Below, in pieces: positions 1 to 8,639 of a stretch of 64,000 nucleotides of DNA. The DNA lies in contig NZ_JBGQOP010000002.1 in the NCBI RefSeq assembly GCF_052119705.1, positions 62,001-126,000 of the forward strand, in the 5' to 3' direction. A program made the position numbers and the translations under genes. Each line of letters opens with the position of its first letter. Position 1 is the stretch's first letter. This stretch comes from Oceanimonas sp052119705. Lineage in GTDB: Bacteria > Pseudomonadota > Gammaproteobacteria > Enterobacterales > Aeromonadaceae. The notes beneath the pieces were generated by a model. It made no database searches. It saw nothing but the letters and a program-made list of their open reading frames with translations, and was not told the DNA's origin.

Positions 1-158
1 CAGTTTTCCACGTCTGTAGTGGTGGTCAGTTGTCCGCCTTGTTGAATACCGGTGACTAACACGGGATTAAGGTTGGCGCGCGCCGCGTATACGGCGGCGG
101 TATATCCTGCAGGACCCGATCCTAAGATCAGCAGTTTTGCATGTTTTGCTTGGCTCAT
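1..158 (-). CDS. trxB: Thioredoxin reductase, N-terminal fragment cut by the window edge
   Basis: The reverse strand reads MSQAKHAKLLILGSGPAGYT followed by an AAVYAARANL stretch and a GGQLTTTT segment. This is the FAD-binding N-terminus of bacterial thioredoxin reductase, an NADPH-dependent flavoenzyme that reduces thioredoxin in the cytoplasm. The GxGxxG/A dinucleotide fold is visible at residues 12-17. The redox-active CxxC lies outside the window. GGTTGGAG precedes the ATG at a normal distance. Only about 52 codons are present. The gene is divergent from lrp, the same neighbourhood as in E. coli. Confidence 0.95.
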   Translation of the reverse strand, partial: MSQAKHAKLLILGSGPAGYTAAVYAARANLNPVLVTGIQQGGQLTTTTDVEN

Positions 159-843
159 TTGTTTCTCCAACCTGAGTAGGCAGATAATTGTGGCCCGATT
201 GTAGGGGATAGCTGAAAGGGAATAAAGTAGCAAAGCCACAGCCATACGGCAGCGAACGCGTGTTTAAGGCACAGCTTGATGGTTAAGCCGCAGGTTACGC
301 TAGTTGACTCAGTGATCACTAGCAAGTTGGAGTTAGAACGAATGGTTATTTTATATAGCTAAAGGTGCGTGATTGTTAAGGCTCGCTTGAATATGCTCGT
401 TATTCGCTGTGTGAGATAGAGCTTAGCCGCGTGACTCATTCATGCTGCGAGGCATAGGTGTAATCAATAACCCTGTTATTTATCTGGTCATGGTGATTTA
501 TATGCATTAGGGTTCTTTTTTTGAACTAATGTCCCGTAGGAAATCTGCACTGCTCGCTGCCAGTAAAACAGAATGGAAATGATTTTTTCAGTTGTAAAAC
601 AAACGTATCTGCTACCTGTTTGGCATCTACCATGTTAAGATGCCAAAAGATATGCTGTAATAGATAATCGCTTATTTTATGTATTTATCTGTTTTCTAAA
701 TTGCGAGATGGCGACGGCGCCTGCCAAAGTGAGCTTTTTATACCAGGCCAAGCGTTGAGTGCTGCCTAATGCAGACTAACTCGGGTGTTGAGCTGCCGTT
801 TTGTGCCAAATAGTCTACCTATTCACAGTGGAATATATCGATA
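159..843. other. Long trxB/lrp divergent spacer
   Basis: This 685-bp AT-rich region between two divergent genes has no convincing coding sequence. It must hold the trxB and lrp promoters. Lrp autoregulates in enteric bacteria, so binding sites are expected here, but Lrp sites are too degenerate to assign by eye. The one clear structure is the perfect inverted repeat at 619-647, listed separately. Confidence 0.5.
619..647. repeat. Perfect 10-bp inverted repeat upstream of lrp
   Basis: Arms TTTGGCATCT (619-628) and AGATGCCAAA (638-647) are exact reverse complements around the 9-nt centre ACCATGTTA. The flanking TTT/AAA would permit a weak bidirectional terminator. Its position, about 200 bp upstream of lrp and far from any gene end, makes an operator or leader hairpin equally possible. 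Confidence 0.7.
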
Positions 844-1359
844 ATGAGTCAAAGGATGGATGAAGTGCTAGATTTGAACAGTAGACCAGCCAAAGATCTC
901 GACCGTATAGATCGCAATATTTTAAACGAGCTGCAACAAGACGGCCGTATTTCTAACGTTGAGTTGTCCAAGCGTGTGGGTTTGAGTCCAACGCCTTGTT
1001 TAGAGCGAGTGCGTCGTTTAGAACGCCATGGCTATATTGAAGGCTATACGGCAATTTTGAATCCGCAGTTTCTGGATGCCTCTTTGCTGGTATTTGTCGA
1101 AATTACGCTCAATCGTGGCACGCCGGACGTATTTGATGAGTTTAATGATGCAGTCCAAAGACTCGAAGAAATTCAAGAGTGTCATTTGGTTTCGGGTGAT
1201 TTTGACTACCTGCTGAAAACGCGAGTGGCGGATATGTCGGCCTACCGAAAGTTGCTGGGCGAAACCTTGTTACGCTTACCCGGCGTGAACGACACCCGCA
1301 CCTATGTGGTGATGGAAGAGGTTAAGCAAAGTAATCGTCTGGTGATAAATACCCGTTAA
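844..1359 (+). CDS. lrp: Leucine-responsive regulatory protein
   Basis: Global feast/famine transcription regulator of the Lrp/AsnC family that binds DNA as an octamer and senses leucine. Residues from about 18 on are nearly identical to E. coli Lrp: DLDRIDRNIL, the helix-turn-helix around RISNVELSKRVGLSPTPCLE, then the RAM ligand domain with GDFDYLLKTR and the TYVVMEEVKQSNRLV end. The protein is 171 aa against 164 in E. coli, because of a slightly longer N-terminus. The ATG at 844 has only a weak ribosome site (GTGGA, rather distant). The in-frame ATG at 856 is a possible alternative. It lies upstream of ftsK, as in enterics. Confidence 0.96.
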   Translation: MSQRMDEVLDLNSRPAKDLDRIDRNILNELQQDGRISNVELSKRVGLSPTPCLERVRRLERHGYIEGYTAILNPQFLDASLLVFVEITLNRGTPDVFDEFNDAVQRLEEIQECHLVSGDFDYLLKTRVADMSAYRKLLGETLLRLPGVNDTRTYVVMEEVKQSNRLVINTR

Positions 1360-1531
1360 GCTGTGCTAATGGGCTCGGCTCTGGTATTTTTATCGCGAGC
1401 GAGCTGACCCAAAACTCAGACTCTGCGAGCGGCCTTGGCCGCTCGTTTGTCGTTTAGGTCTCTGGCGACTTGTTTTGTCGCAAGCCGACCATTAATTTTA
1501 TGAATAACCTTAAAAGTGAAGGAGCAGGCGT

Positions 1532-4381
1532 TTGGCGCAGAAAAAGCTGTTTACTCCCATGTCTGGTTTACAGCGTCTATTTGAAGCCGGATTGATCACC
1601 ATTATTTTATTGGCGATCTTCATGATGTTGTCCTTGGTGTCTTATCACCCCTCGGATCCGGGCTGGTCACAAACTGCGTGGGGCGGAGAAATTCGTAATG
1701 CCGCAGGTCCAGCGGGTGCCTGGTTGGCTGACATATTGCTGTTTTCCTTTGGCTTCTCCGCCTATGTGGTGCCGCTATTTATGGTCCTGATCGGCTGGCT
1801 TACCCTATGGCGCCCGAGAGCGTTAAGTGACATTTGTTACTTAACCTTAAGTCTACGTATTATTGGCTTTTTAATGCTGCTGCTGAGTGCCTTAACCTTG
1901 GCCAGCATGAACTTAGGTAATATTTATTATTTTTCTTCCGGTGGCTTAATTGGTGACATGCTGGCTTCGGCCATTGCCCCTGTGTTTGGAACTCTCGGCA
2001 CCACTTTATTATTGCTGTGTGGTTTTGCCACTGGCGTGACCTTTTTTACCGGCTGGTCTTGGTTGCTGATTGTGGAGCGCTTAGGATCCTGTGTGGTTAA
2101 TGCTCCGCAATTATTAAGCCAACTACCGCAGCGTATTGTCGACTGGCAGAGTCATTTGCGCGGTGACAGCGTGACAGAGCCCTTATCTGCAAATAGTGGC
2201 GCGCAAGGATCGACTAAAACCAGTATGACCGACTCAGTGCCTGCCATAGCAAGCAGTGAGGAGGCGAGTGCGGGGTTTGTCAGCTGGCGTCGCTTTAAAG
2301 AACGTTTAAATGGCACAAGCGAAGAGACTGAAAACGCGAGCTATGAGTCAAATCAAGATGATCCTCTGATGGCACCATTGCCAGCCATGCCTAAACGCCC
2401 CTTACTGCAAAAAAAGGCGCCGCCTGTGGCGCGTAAAGAGCCGGTATTTAACGAGCCAGTGTCCGGTGGTTGCCATGATCCCGAGTTGGCGACCGCGAGC
2501 TTTATGGATAAAGATGATTTTGCAGCGTCGGATAATGTTGTGGGTGCCGATGATTTCTTGGATGCTTTTGATTTCTTAGACGAAGCAGATGTTGATGAGC
2601 CGGTTCGTGCGCCGCAACGATCTGCTGTACCACCAGCGACTGCAGCGCAAGCGACAGTACCTTCTGCAAAAGTAGCACCGGCAACAGTACCACCGGCACC
2701 AGTGCAGCAAGCAGCTAAGCCACAAGCGCCAAGTGACATGGTGACCTTGGCCCAAGCCAACGGCTGGGATGACGACGATGCAGACGAAGAGTTGGACTTG
2801 CCTTGGCTAAAAGACGAGGCCCCCGCTCCGCACGCGGTTATGGTGCGAGCATCGCAGGCTCCAAAGCCACAAAGAAGCGTGACTACTTTACCTTCGTTTG
2901 AGCTGTTGGATTTACCTAAACCGCGCCAACATACGGTGAGCGAGTCGGAATTAGAGCGCATTGCGCGCTTAGTTGAGGCAAAACTTGCCGACTATAATGT
3001 GCAAGCCAATGTCGTCGGCGTTTATCCGGGGCCTGTGATCACCCGTTTTGAGTTGGACTTAGCGCCGGGCATTAAGGTCAGCAAAATTGCCAGCCTAGAT
3101 CGCGACTTGGCTCGTTCGCTGTCGGCCATTAGCGTGCGGGTGGTTGAAGTGATCCCAGGTAAACCTTATATCGGTTTGGAATTGCCTAATACCCGTCGCG
3201 AGACCGTATATTTGCGGGAAGTGATCGACAGCGAGGCCTTTAGAAATAGCCAACATCCGCTGACTATGGTGCTGGGCCAAGACATTGCCGGCGAGCCGGT
3301 AGTGGTGAATTTGGCGAAAATGCCCCACGTATTGGTGGCGGGGACCACAGGCTCGGGTAAGTCTGTGGGGGTAAACGTGATGATCTTGTCGATGTTGTAT
3401 AAAGCCACGCCGGAAGAAGTGCGCTTTATCATGATAGACCCCAAGATGTTGGAGCTGTCCGTTTACGAAGGGATCCCGCATCTGCTGACCGAGGTGGTTA
3501 CCGACATGAAAGATGCGGCTAATGCGCTGCGTTGGTGTGTGGGAGAGATGGAACGTCGTTATAAGCTGCTATCGTCGGTGGGTGTGCGTAATTTGCAGGG
3601 CTATAACACTAAGGTACAAGACGCGATTGATGCCGGTGAGCCAATCCGTGATCCACTGTGGGATCCAAGGCAGTCGATGGATACGTATCCGCCCGCATTG
3701 GAAAAATTGCCGCATATAGTGGTGGTGATCGATGAATTTGCTGACATGATGATGATAGTGGGCAAGAAGGTCGAAGAGTTGATTGCGCGAATTGCGCAAA
3801 AAGCCCGTGCCGCCGGTATTCATTTGATTTTAGCTACCCAGCGCCCGTCGGTAGACGTGATCACAGGTCTTATCAAAGCGAACATTCCGACGCGCATGTC
3901 GTTTCAGGTATCGAGCAAGATAGACTCGCGCACCATTCTTGATCAACAAGGGGCAGAGTCCTTGTTGGGTATGGGTGACATGCTTTACTTGCCTGCTGGC
4001 GATAGTACGCCGACACGGGTACACGGTGCCTTCGTTGACGATCATGAAGTGCACAAAGTGGTCGCCGCGTGGAAAGAGCGCGGCGAGCCTAATTATATCG
4101 AAGACATATTAAGTGGTGATGTGGGCCCAGAAGGCCTACTGCCAGGAGAGGTGGCAGAAGACGACGACGATGCACCGGATCCGGTATTTGATGCTGCGGT
4201 AGCTTATGTCGTAGAGACGCGCCGCGGCTCTATCTCTGGGGTGCAACGTCAGTTTAAGATAGGTTACAACCGCGCCGCTCGTTTAATAGAACGAATGGAG
4301 CAACATGGCATAGTGAGTGCGCCCATGGGCAGCGGTCAACGTGAAGTATTGGCACCTCCGCCAGTTAGGGAGCGCAATTAA
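1532..4381 (+). CDS. ftsK: DNA translocase FtsK
   Basis: Septal membrane-anchored dsDNA pump that clears the division site and activates XerCD at dif. The start is TTG at 1532, supported by GAAGGAG seven bases upstream. The N-terminal ~200 residues contain about four membrane segments. They are followed by a long, poorly conserved Ala/Pro/Gln and acidic linker (about 210-450). The motor has Walker A GTTGSGKS at 604-611 and Walker B VVVIDEF near 732. The C-terminal winged-helix gamma domain (about 885-935, RRGSISGVQRQFKIGYNRA) reads KOPS sequences and contacts XerD. At 949 aa it is shorter than E. coli FtsK (about 1330 aa), the difference being in the linker. The stop codon directly abuts the lolA start. 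Confidence 0.97.
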   Translation: MAQKKLFTPMSGLQRLFEAGLITIILLAIFMMLSLVSYHPSDPGWSQTAWGGEIRNAAGPAGAWLADILLFSFGFSAYVVPLFMVLIGWLTLWRPRALSDICYLTLSLRIIGFLMLLLSALTLASMNLGNIYYFSSGGLIGDMLASAIAPVFGTLGTTLLLLCGFATGVTFFTGWSWLLIVERLGSCVVNAPQLLSQLPQRIVDWQSHLRGDSVTEPLSANSGAQGSTKTSMTDSVPAIASSEEASAGFVSWRRFKERLNGTSEETENASYESNQDDPLMAPLPAMPKRPLLQKKAPPVARKEPVFNEPVSGGCHDPELATASFMDKDDFAASDNVVGADDFLDAFDFLDEADVDEPVRAPQRSAVPPATAAQATVPSAKVAPATVPPAPVQQAAKPQAPSDMVTLAQANGWDDDDADEELDLPWLKDEAPAPHAVMVRASQAPKPQRSVTTLPSFELLDLPKPRQHTVSESELERIARLVEAKLADYNVQANVVGVYPGPVITRFELDLAPGIKVSKIASLDRDLARSLSAISVRVVEVIPGKPYIGLELPNTRRETVYLREVIDSEAFRNSQHPLTMVLGQDIAGEPVVVNLAKMPHVLVAGTTGSGKSVGVNVMILSMLYKATPEEVRFIMIDPKMLELSVYEGIPHLLTEVVTDMKDAANALRWCVGEMERRYKLLSSVGVRNLQGYNTKVQDAIDAGEPIRDPLWDPRQSMDTYPPALEKLPHIVVVIDEFADMMMIVGKKVEELIARIAQKARAAGIHLILATQRPSVDVITGLIKANIPTRMSFQVSSKIDSRTILDQQGAESLLGMGDMLYLPAGDSTPTRVHGAFVDDHEVHKVVAAWKERGEPNYIEDILSGDVGPEGLLPGEVAEDDDDAPDPVFDAAVAYVVETRRGSISGVQRQFKIGYNRAARLIERMEQHGIVSAPMGSGQREVLAPPPVRERN

Positions 4382-4990
4382 ATGAAGAAGTTAGCGACGT
4401 TAGGATTGTTAATTTGGTCGGTGAGTGCGGTAGCACTGGCCGATGCGAGATCTGATTTGCAACAAAAATTGGCCAGTTTTGACCAGTTTACTGCGGATTT
4501 TAGTCAGCAGGTGTTTGATGAACAAGGCCAGCCGATGCAAACTGCCAAAGGCACCATGCAGCTGGCGCGCCCGGATCAGTTTCGCTGGCACACAGTATCA
4601 CCTGACGAAAGTTTGATTGTCTCTAATGGCAAGAGCGTGTGGATGTACGATCCCTTCGTTGAGCAGGTGTCCATAGCGCCCTTGGAGCAAGCAATTAAAA
4701 ATACGCCATTTTTATTGATTGCGGGTCGCGATGGCAAACGCTGGCAAGACTATACCGTCACCCGTAAAGGTGCAGACTTTATCGTAGCCAGTAAAGACGC
4801 CAGCGAGTTAATCAGTCAGTTTAGCCTGCGCTTTGACGCGAAAAATCGTATCGAGCGCTTCAGTGTGTTGGAGTCGGGCGGGCAACGCAGTGACTTCACC
4901 TTACAAAATGTGAATACCCAGCCCAAGGTAAGCAAAACCAGCTTTACCTTTACGCCGCCCAAGGGCGTGATGGTTGATGATCAACGTTAA
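4382..4990 (+). CDS. lolA: Periplasmic lipoprotein chaperone LolA
   Basis: LolA receives lipoproteins from the LolCDE transporter and delivers them across the periplasm to LolB. The 202-aa product starts with a signal peptide (MKKLATLGLLIWSVSAVALA, cleaved before DARSD). The family features DFSQ, GTMQLARPDQFRW and a C-terminal FTFTPPKGVMVDDQR follow. The ATG follows the ftsK stop with no gap, so the two genes are translationally linked as in enterics. An intrinsic terminator lies 30 bp downstream. Confidence 0.95.
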   Translation: MKKLATLGLLIWSVSAVALADARSDLQQKLASFDQFTADFSQQVFDEQGQPMQTAKGTMQLARPDQFRWHTVSPDESLIVSNGKSVWMYDPFVEQVSIAPLEQAIKNTPFLLIAGRDGKRWQDYTVTRKGADFIVASKDASELISQFSLRFDAKNRIERFSVLESGGQRSDFTLQNVNTQPKVSKTSFTFTPPKGVMVDDQR

Positions 4991-5019
4991 ACATTAAGCC
5001 ATAAGCGTTACATGGTCAG

Positions 5020-5054
5020 AAAAATACCGAGCTCAACAGGCTCGGTATTTTTTT
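5020..5054 (+). terminator. Intrinsic terminator after lolA
   Basis: AAAAATACCGAGC pairs with GCTCGGTATTTTT around a 7-nt loop and ends in a T run. It separates the ftsK-lolA unit from rarA. Confidence 0.9.
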
Positions 5055-5116
5055 GTCGTTACTTTATTTACAATAACTACGCGGCTCTGCTTGCTGTCAG
5101 TGAGGGAATAAATAAT

Positions 5117-6448
5117 ATGAGCACCTTGAGTCTGGATTTTGAACAAGATGACTTTCGCCCGTTAGCTGCTCGCATGCGCCCGCAACGGCTAGAACACTAT
5201 TTGGGGCAAGACCATATTTTAGGACCCGATAAACCGCTGCGCCGCGCATTAGAAGCAGGGCTTTGTCATTCCATGATCTTATGGGGTCCGCCTGGCACAG
5301 GTAAAACTACGCTGGCCGAGCTGATTGCTCGTTATTGTGATGCAGAAGTGGAGCGAGTCTCGGCGGTGACCTCGGGGGTAAAAGAAATTCGTGCCGCCAT
5401 CGAGCGTGCTCGTGAACATAAATCAGCCGGTCGGCGCACCATATTGTTTGTCGATGAAGTGCATCGCTTTAATAAGTCTCAGCAAGATGCATTTTTACCC
5501 CACATCGAAGATGGCACAGTCACCTTTATTGGCGCCACCACCGAAAACCCTTCGTTTGAACTCAATAACGCCTTGTTATCTCGCGCCCGAGTCTATTTAT
5601 TAAAGCGCCTTGAGCCTGTGGCCATCGAACAAATGATCGCGCAGGCGTTAACTGAAGATGCGGTTCTGGCAAAGCGTAATATCGTGCTCAGTGAGGACGT
5701 ACAAAGCGCCTTGGCGCAACTGGTGGACGGCGATGGGCGCAAGGCCTTGAACTATCTTGAATTATTAGCAGATATGGCGGTATCCGTAGACGGGCAATGC
5801 CCTATCGACTTGAGCCTATTGGCCGAGGTCACAGGGGAGCGCTTGGCACGCTTCGATAATCAAGGCGATCTGTACTACGACCTGATTTCGGCCATTCATA
5901 AGTCGATTCGCGGCTCAAATCCAGATGCGGGTCTATATTGGTATGCGCGAATGGTTAGCGCCGGTTGCGATCCTCTGTACATTGCGCGTCGTTTACTGGC
6001 TATCGCATCAGAAGATATTGGCCTTGCCGACCCAAAAGCCATGGGCGTGGCTCTGGCGGCGTGGGATTGTTTTACCCGCGTGGGGCCGGCAGAAGGGGAG
6101 CGCGCGATTGCGCAAGCCATCATTTATTTAGCCTGTGCGCCCAAGAGTAATGCCGTGTATACAGCCTGGAATCAGGCGTTAAAAGATGCGAAAGAATTAC
6201 CCGATTATGAGGTGCCCATGCATTTACGTAACGCGCCGACTAAGTTGATGAAAGAGCTAGGACACGGTGCTGAATATCGTTATGCCCACCATGAGCCGGG
6301 TGCCTATGCGGCGGGTGCCACTTATTTACCAGATGCGATTGCTGGTCGGCACTATTATCAGCCCAATGAGCGGGGATTTGAGCAAAAAATCAAAGCCAAG
6401 CTCGATTATTTAAAAAACCTTGACCAAGCTGCAGAGGGCGAAAAATGA
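5117..6448 (+). CDS. rarA: Replication-associated recombination protein RarA (MgsA)
   Basis: AAA+ ATPase of the clamp-loader/RuvB type that acts at stalled replication forks (WRNIP1/Mgs1 family). The 443-aa reading starts at ATG 5117 (MSTLSLDFEQDDFRPLAARM), which aligns with E. coli RarA and has GAGGGA nine bases upstream. A longer in-frame extension runs back through the lolA terminator and is rejected. Walker A GPPGTGKT is at residues 57-64 and Walker B LFVDEVHRF near 111-117. Sensor 1 TTENPSFELN and the C-terminal tetramerisation region with NAPTKLMKELGHG are intact. It sits between lolA and serS as in E. coli. Confidence 0.95.
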   Translation: MSTLSLDFEQDDFRPLAARMRPQRLEHYLGQDHILGPDKPLRRALEAGLCHSMILWGPPGTGKTTLAELIARYCDAEVERVSAVTSGVKEIRAAIERAREHKSAGRRTILFVDEVHRFNKSQQDAFLPHIEDGTVTFIGATTENPSFELNNALLSRARVYLLKRLEPVAIEQMIAQALTEDAVLAKRNIVLSEDVQSALAQLVDGDGRKALNYLELLADMAVSVDGQCPIDLSLLAEVTGERLARFDNQGDLYYDLISAIHKSIRGSNPDAGLYWYARMVSAGCDPLYIARRLLAIASEDIGLADPKAMGVALAAWDCFTRVGPAEGERAIAQAIIYLACAPKSNAVYTAWNQALKDAKELPDYEVPMHLRNAPTKLMKELGHGAEYRYAHHEPGAYAAGATYLPDAIAGRHYYQPNERGFEQKIKAKLDYLKNLDQAAEGEK

Positions 6449-6591
6449 AAGATCAAGCCCACCTAGTTGGCTCACAGGCGGCTGACTGTTAAACTTATCG
6501 TCACTTTGAATAACTTAATTTTCCGTGTTTAAGACGCCTTGAGCCTAGTCTCGATCGCGCTTGTACACCTTAGCATTTAATAAGGTAACTC

Positions 6592-7890
6592 ATGCTGGAT
6601 TCCAAATACCTGCGCGGCGACATCGCCGACACGGCAGCGCGGCTGGCAAGCCGTGGCTTTACGCTCGACATTTCAGTGTTTAATGCCCTTGAAGAAAAGC
6701 GCAAGTCCTTGCAGTCCCGCACCCAAGAGTTACAAGCCGATCGTAACGCGCGCTCCAAAGCCATTGGCTTGGCGGCGCGTAACGGCGAAGACATAGCCCC
6801 GTTAAAAGCGGCAGTATCCAACATTAATGATGAGCTTGATGGGTGTAAGGTCGAGCTGGATCAATTGCTCAACGATATCGAAGCTTTTAGTGCCGCCATT
6901 CCTAACTTGCCTCATGAGTCGGTACCGGTCGGTAAAAATGAAGACCAGAACGTAGAAGTGCGCCTGTGGGGCGAGTTACCTAGCTTTGATTTTGAACCAA
7001 AAGATCACGTGGCGCTGGGCGAAGCTCTGGCCGGCTTGGATTTTAAAGGCGCGGTAAAAGTGTCCGGCTCACGCTTTGTGATCATGCAAGGCCAGATTGC
7101 CCGTATGCACCGTGCATTGGCACAATATATGTTGGACTTGCACACCCAAGAGCACGGCTATACCGAATGCTATGTGCCGTATTTGGTGAACAGTGATAGC
7201 TTGTTTGGTACCGGCCAGTTGCCTAAATTTTCAGCCGACTTATTCCACACCGCCATCGAAGGCGAGGGTGATGAAGAAGGCAAGGTGCGTCGTTTCTCAC
7301 TGATCCCCACTTCTGAAGTGCCGCTCACCAACATAGGTCGCGATGAAATCTTTGAGGCCAATGAACTACCGCTGAAATTGACCGCCCACTCGCCGTGTTT
7401 TCGCTCTGAGGCCGGCTCTTATGGTCGCGACACCCGGGGCTTGGTGCGGATGCACCAGTTCGACAAAGTAGAAATGGTGCAACTGGTACACCCAGATACC
7501 TCGTGGGACACCCTAGAAGACATGGTCAATCATGCGGAAAAAGTACTGCAAGGCTTAAAACTGCCCTATCGGGTAATGGCATTATGCACCGGCGACATGG
7601 GCTTTAGTGCCACTAAAACCTACGACTTGGAAGTTTGGCTACCGGCACAAGATACCTATCGCGAAATTTCTTCAGTGTCTAACTGCGGCGATTTTCAAGC
7701 CCGTCGTATGCAAGCCCGAGTGCGCGGTGCCGACGGCAAGCCGCAATTATTACACACCCTAAACGGCTCAGGTCTCGCTGTAGGCCGCACGCTGGTGGCA
7801 GTATTAGAGAATTATCAACAGGCCGATGGTCGTGTTGCGGTACCGGAAATCTTGCAGCCTTATATGGGCGGCTTACAGTTTATTGGTTAA
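6592..7890 (+). CDS. serS: Seryl-tRNA synthetase
   Basis: Class II synthetase charging tRNA-Ser (and tRNA-Sec where present). The 432 aa match the family length. The N-terminal ~100 residues form the long coiled-coil tRNA-binding arm, which is rich in Glu/Lys/Leu. The catalytic domain has motif 2 with FRSE at 270-273 (followed by AGSYGRDTRGL) and motif 3 GSGLAVGRTLVAVLENYQ with its arginine near 399. The start MLDSKYLRGD aligns with E. coli MLDPNLLRNE. A strong terminator follows at 7920. Confidence 0.97.
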   Translation: MLDSKYLRGDIADTAARLASRGFTLDISVFNALEEKRKSLQSRTQELQADRNARSKAIGLAARNGEDIAPLKAAVSNINDELDGCKVELDQLLNDIEAFSAAIPNLPHESVPVGKNEDQNVEVRLWGELPSFDFEPKDHVALGEALAGLDFKGAVKVSGSRFVIMQGQIARMHRALAQYMLDLHTQEHGYTECYVPYLVNSDSLFGTGQLPKFSADLFHTAIEGEGDEEGKVRRFSLIPTSEVPLTNIGRDEIFEANELPLKLTAHSPCFRSEAGSYGRDTRGLVRMHQFDKVEMVQLVHPDTSWDTLEDMVNHAEKVLQGLKLPYRVMALCTGDMGFSATKTYDLEVWLPAQDTYREISSVSNCGDFQARRMQARVRGADGKPQLLHTLNGSGLAVGRTLVAVLENYQQADGRVAVPEILQPYMGGLQFIG

Positions 7891-7919
7891 GTGAGCAGCC
7901 AAAATCAGTAGCACACTAG

Positions 7920-7956
7920 CGCCAGTGAGGACCTTAGGCCTTGACTGGCGTTTTTT
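7920..7956 (+). terminator. Intrinsic terminator after serS
   Basis: Arms CGCCAGT (7920-7926) and ACTGGCG (7944-7950) enclose a smaller AGG/CCT stem and are followed by six T residues. Confidence 0.88.
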
Positions 7957-8130
7957 GTGCTGGGCTCTTGAAGCGTGTATGTCAGCCACCGGCTGTTACA
8001 CTGGCGAGATAGGCAAGTTAGTCCTGCTAGATAGTTTCAGATTGAATGAACTTAATCGGTTTTTATTTCGCTATTTGTGTTTCTACTTTGGTAGAATACA
8101 GCACCTTAACGAGGTCCTCGGCAACAGATG

Positions 8131-8619
8131 ATGGTTTGGATAGACTTTGTAATTCTGGGTATTATTGCCCTGTCAGCGGTCGTAAGTTTAGTCAGAGGAT
8201 TCGTCAAAGAAGCCATGTCTCTGGCCACTTGGTTGGCGGCATTCTTCATTGCCAGTAACTTCTACGCTGATCTCAGCGCCCTGCTTGATATCACAGATCC
8301 CTTAATCCGCAACGGCACCGCCATTGCCATTCTATTTGTATTAACCCTCATCCTAGGCGCACTCATCAATTATATTGTGAGTCAGCTGGTCGATAAAACT
8401 GGACTGTCTGGCACAGATCGTGTGTTAGGCGTCTGTTTTGGTGCCGTACGCGGTGTCTTGATAGTGGCCGCGTTATTGTTTTTCATCGATACCATGACCG
8501 GCTTTAAAGAGTCGCTGTGGTGGCAGCAATCTGTGTTAATTCCAGAATTTGGTATCGTTATCCAGTGGTTCTTCAGCCTGGTGCAAAATTCATCCAGCTT
8601 TTTACCCCCCAAGCCATAA
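8131..8619 (+). CDS. cvpA: CvpA family inner-membrane protein
   Basis: Integral membrane protein first linked to colicin V production and encoded upstream of purF in many Gammaproteobacteria. Its molecular role is still unclear; envelope maintenance and bile/deoxycholate tolerance have been reported for homologues. About four hydrophobic segments are visible, together with the family signature VSLVRGFVKEAMSL and DKTGLSGTDRVLGVCFGAVRG. Two adjacent ATGs exist (8128, 8131). The second is chosen because the protein then starts MVWIDF, as E. coli does (MVWIDY). It lies 20 bp from purF and is very probably cotranscribed. Confidence 0.92.
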   Translation: MVWIDFVILGIIALSAVVSLVRGFVKEAMSLATWLAAFFIASNFYADLSALLDITDPLIRNGTAIAILFVLTLILGALINYIVSQLVDKTGLSGTDRVLGVCFGAVRGVLIVAALLFFIDTMTGFKESLWWQQSVLIPEFGIVIQWFFSLVQNSSSFLPPKP

Positions 8620-8639
8620 TGAATTGAGGAAGTGAATAC

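Noticed and set aside
2353..2961. 202-aa reading frame on the minus strand inside ftsK
   Set aside because: It is antisense to the Ala/Pro/Asp-rich FtsK linker; composition is Ser/Ala/Gly-rich and no family is recognisable.
5012..5116. N-terminal extension of rarA
   Set aside because: It would translate through the lolA terminator hairpin and has no counterpart in RarA proteins; ATG 5117 has a good ribosome site.
7957..8130. PurR operator upstream of cvpA-purF
   Set aside because: No match near ACGCAAACGTTTGCGT was seen; purine control may exist but is not supported here.
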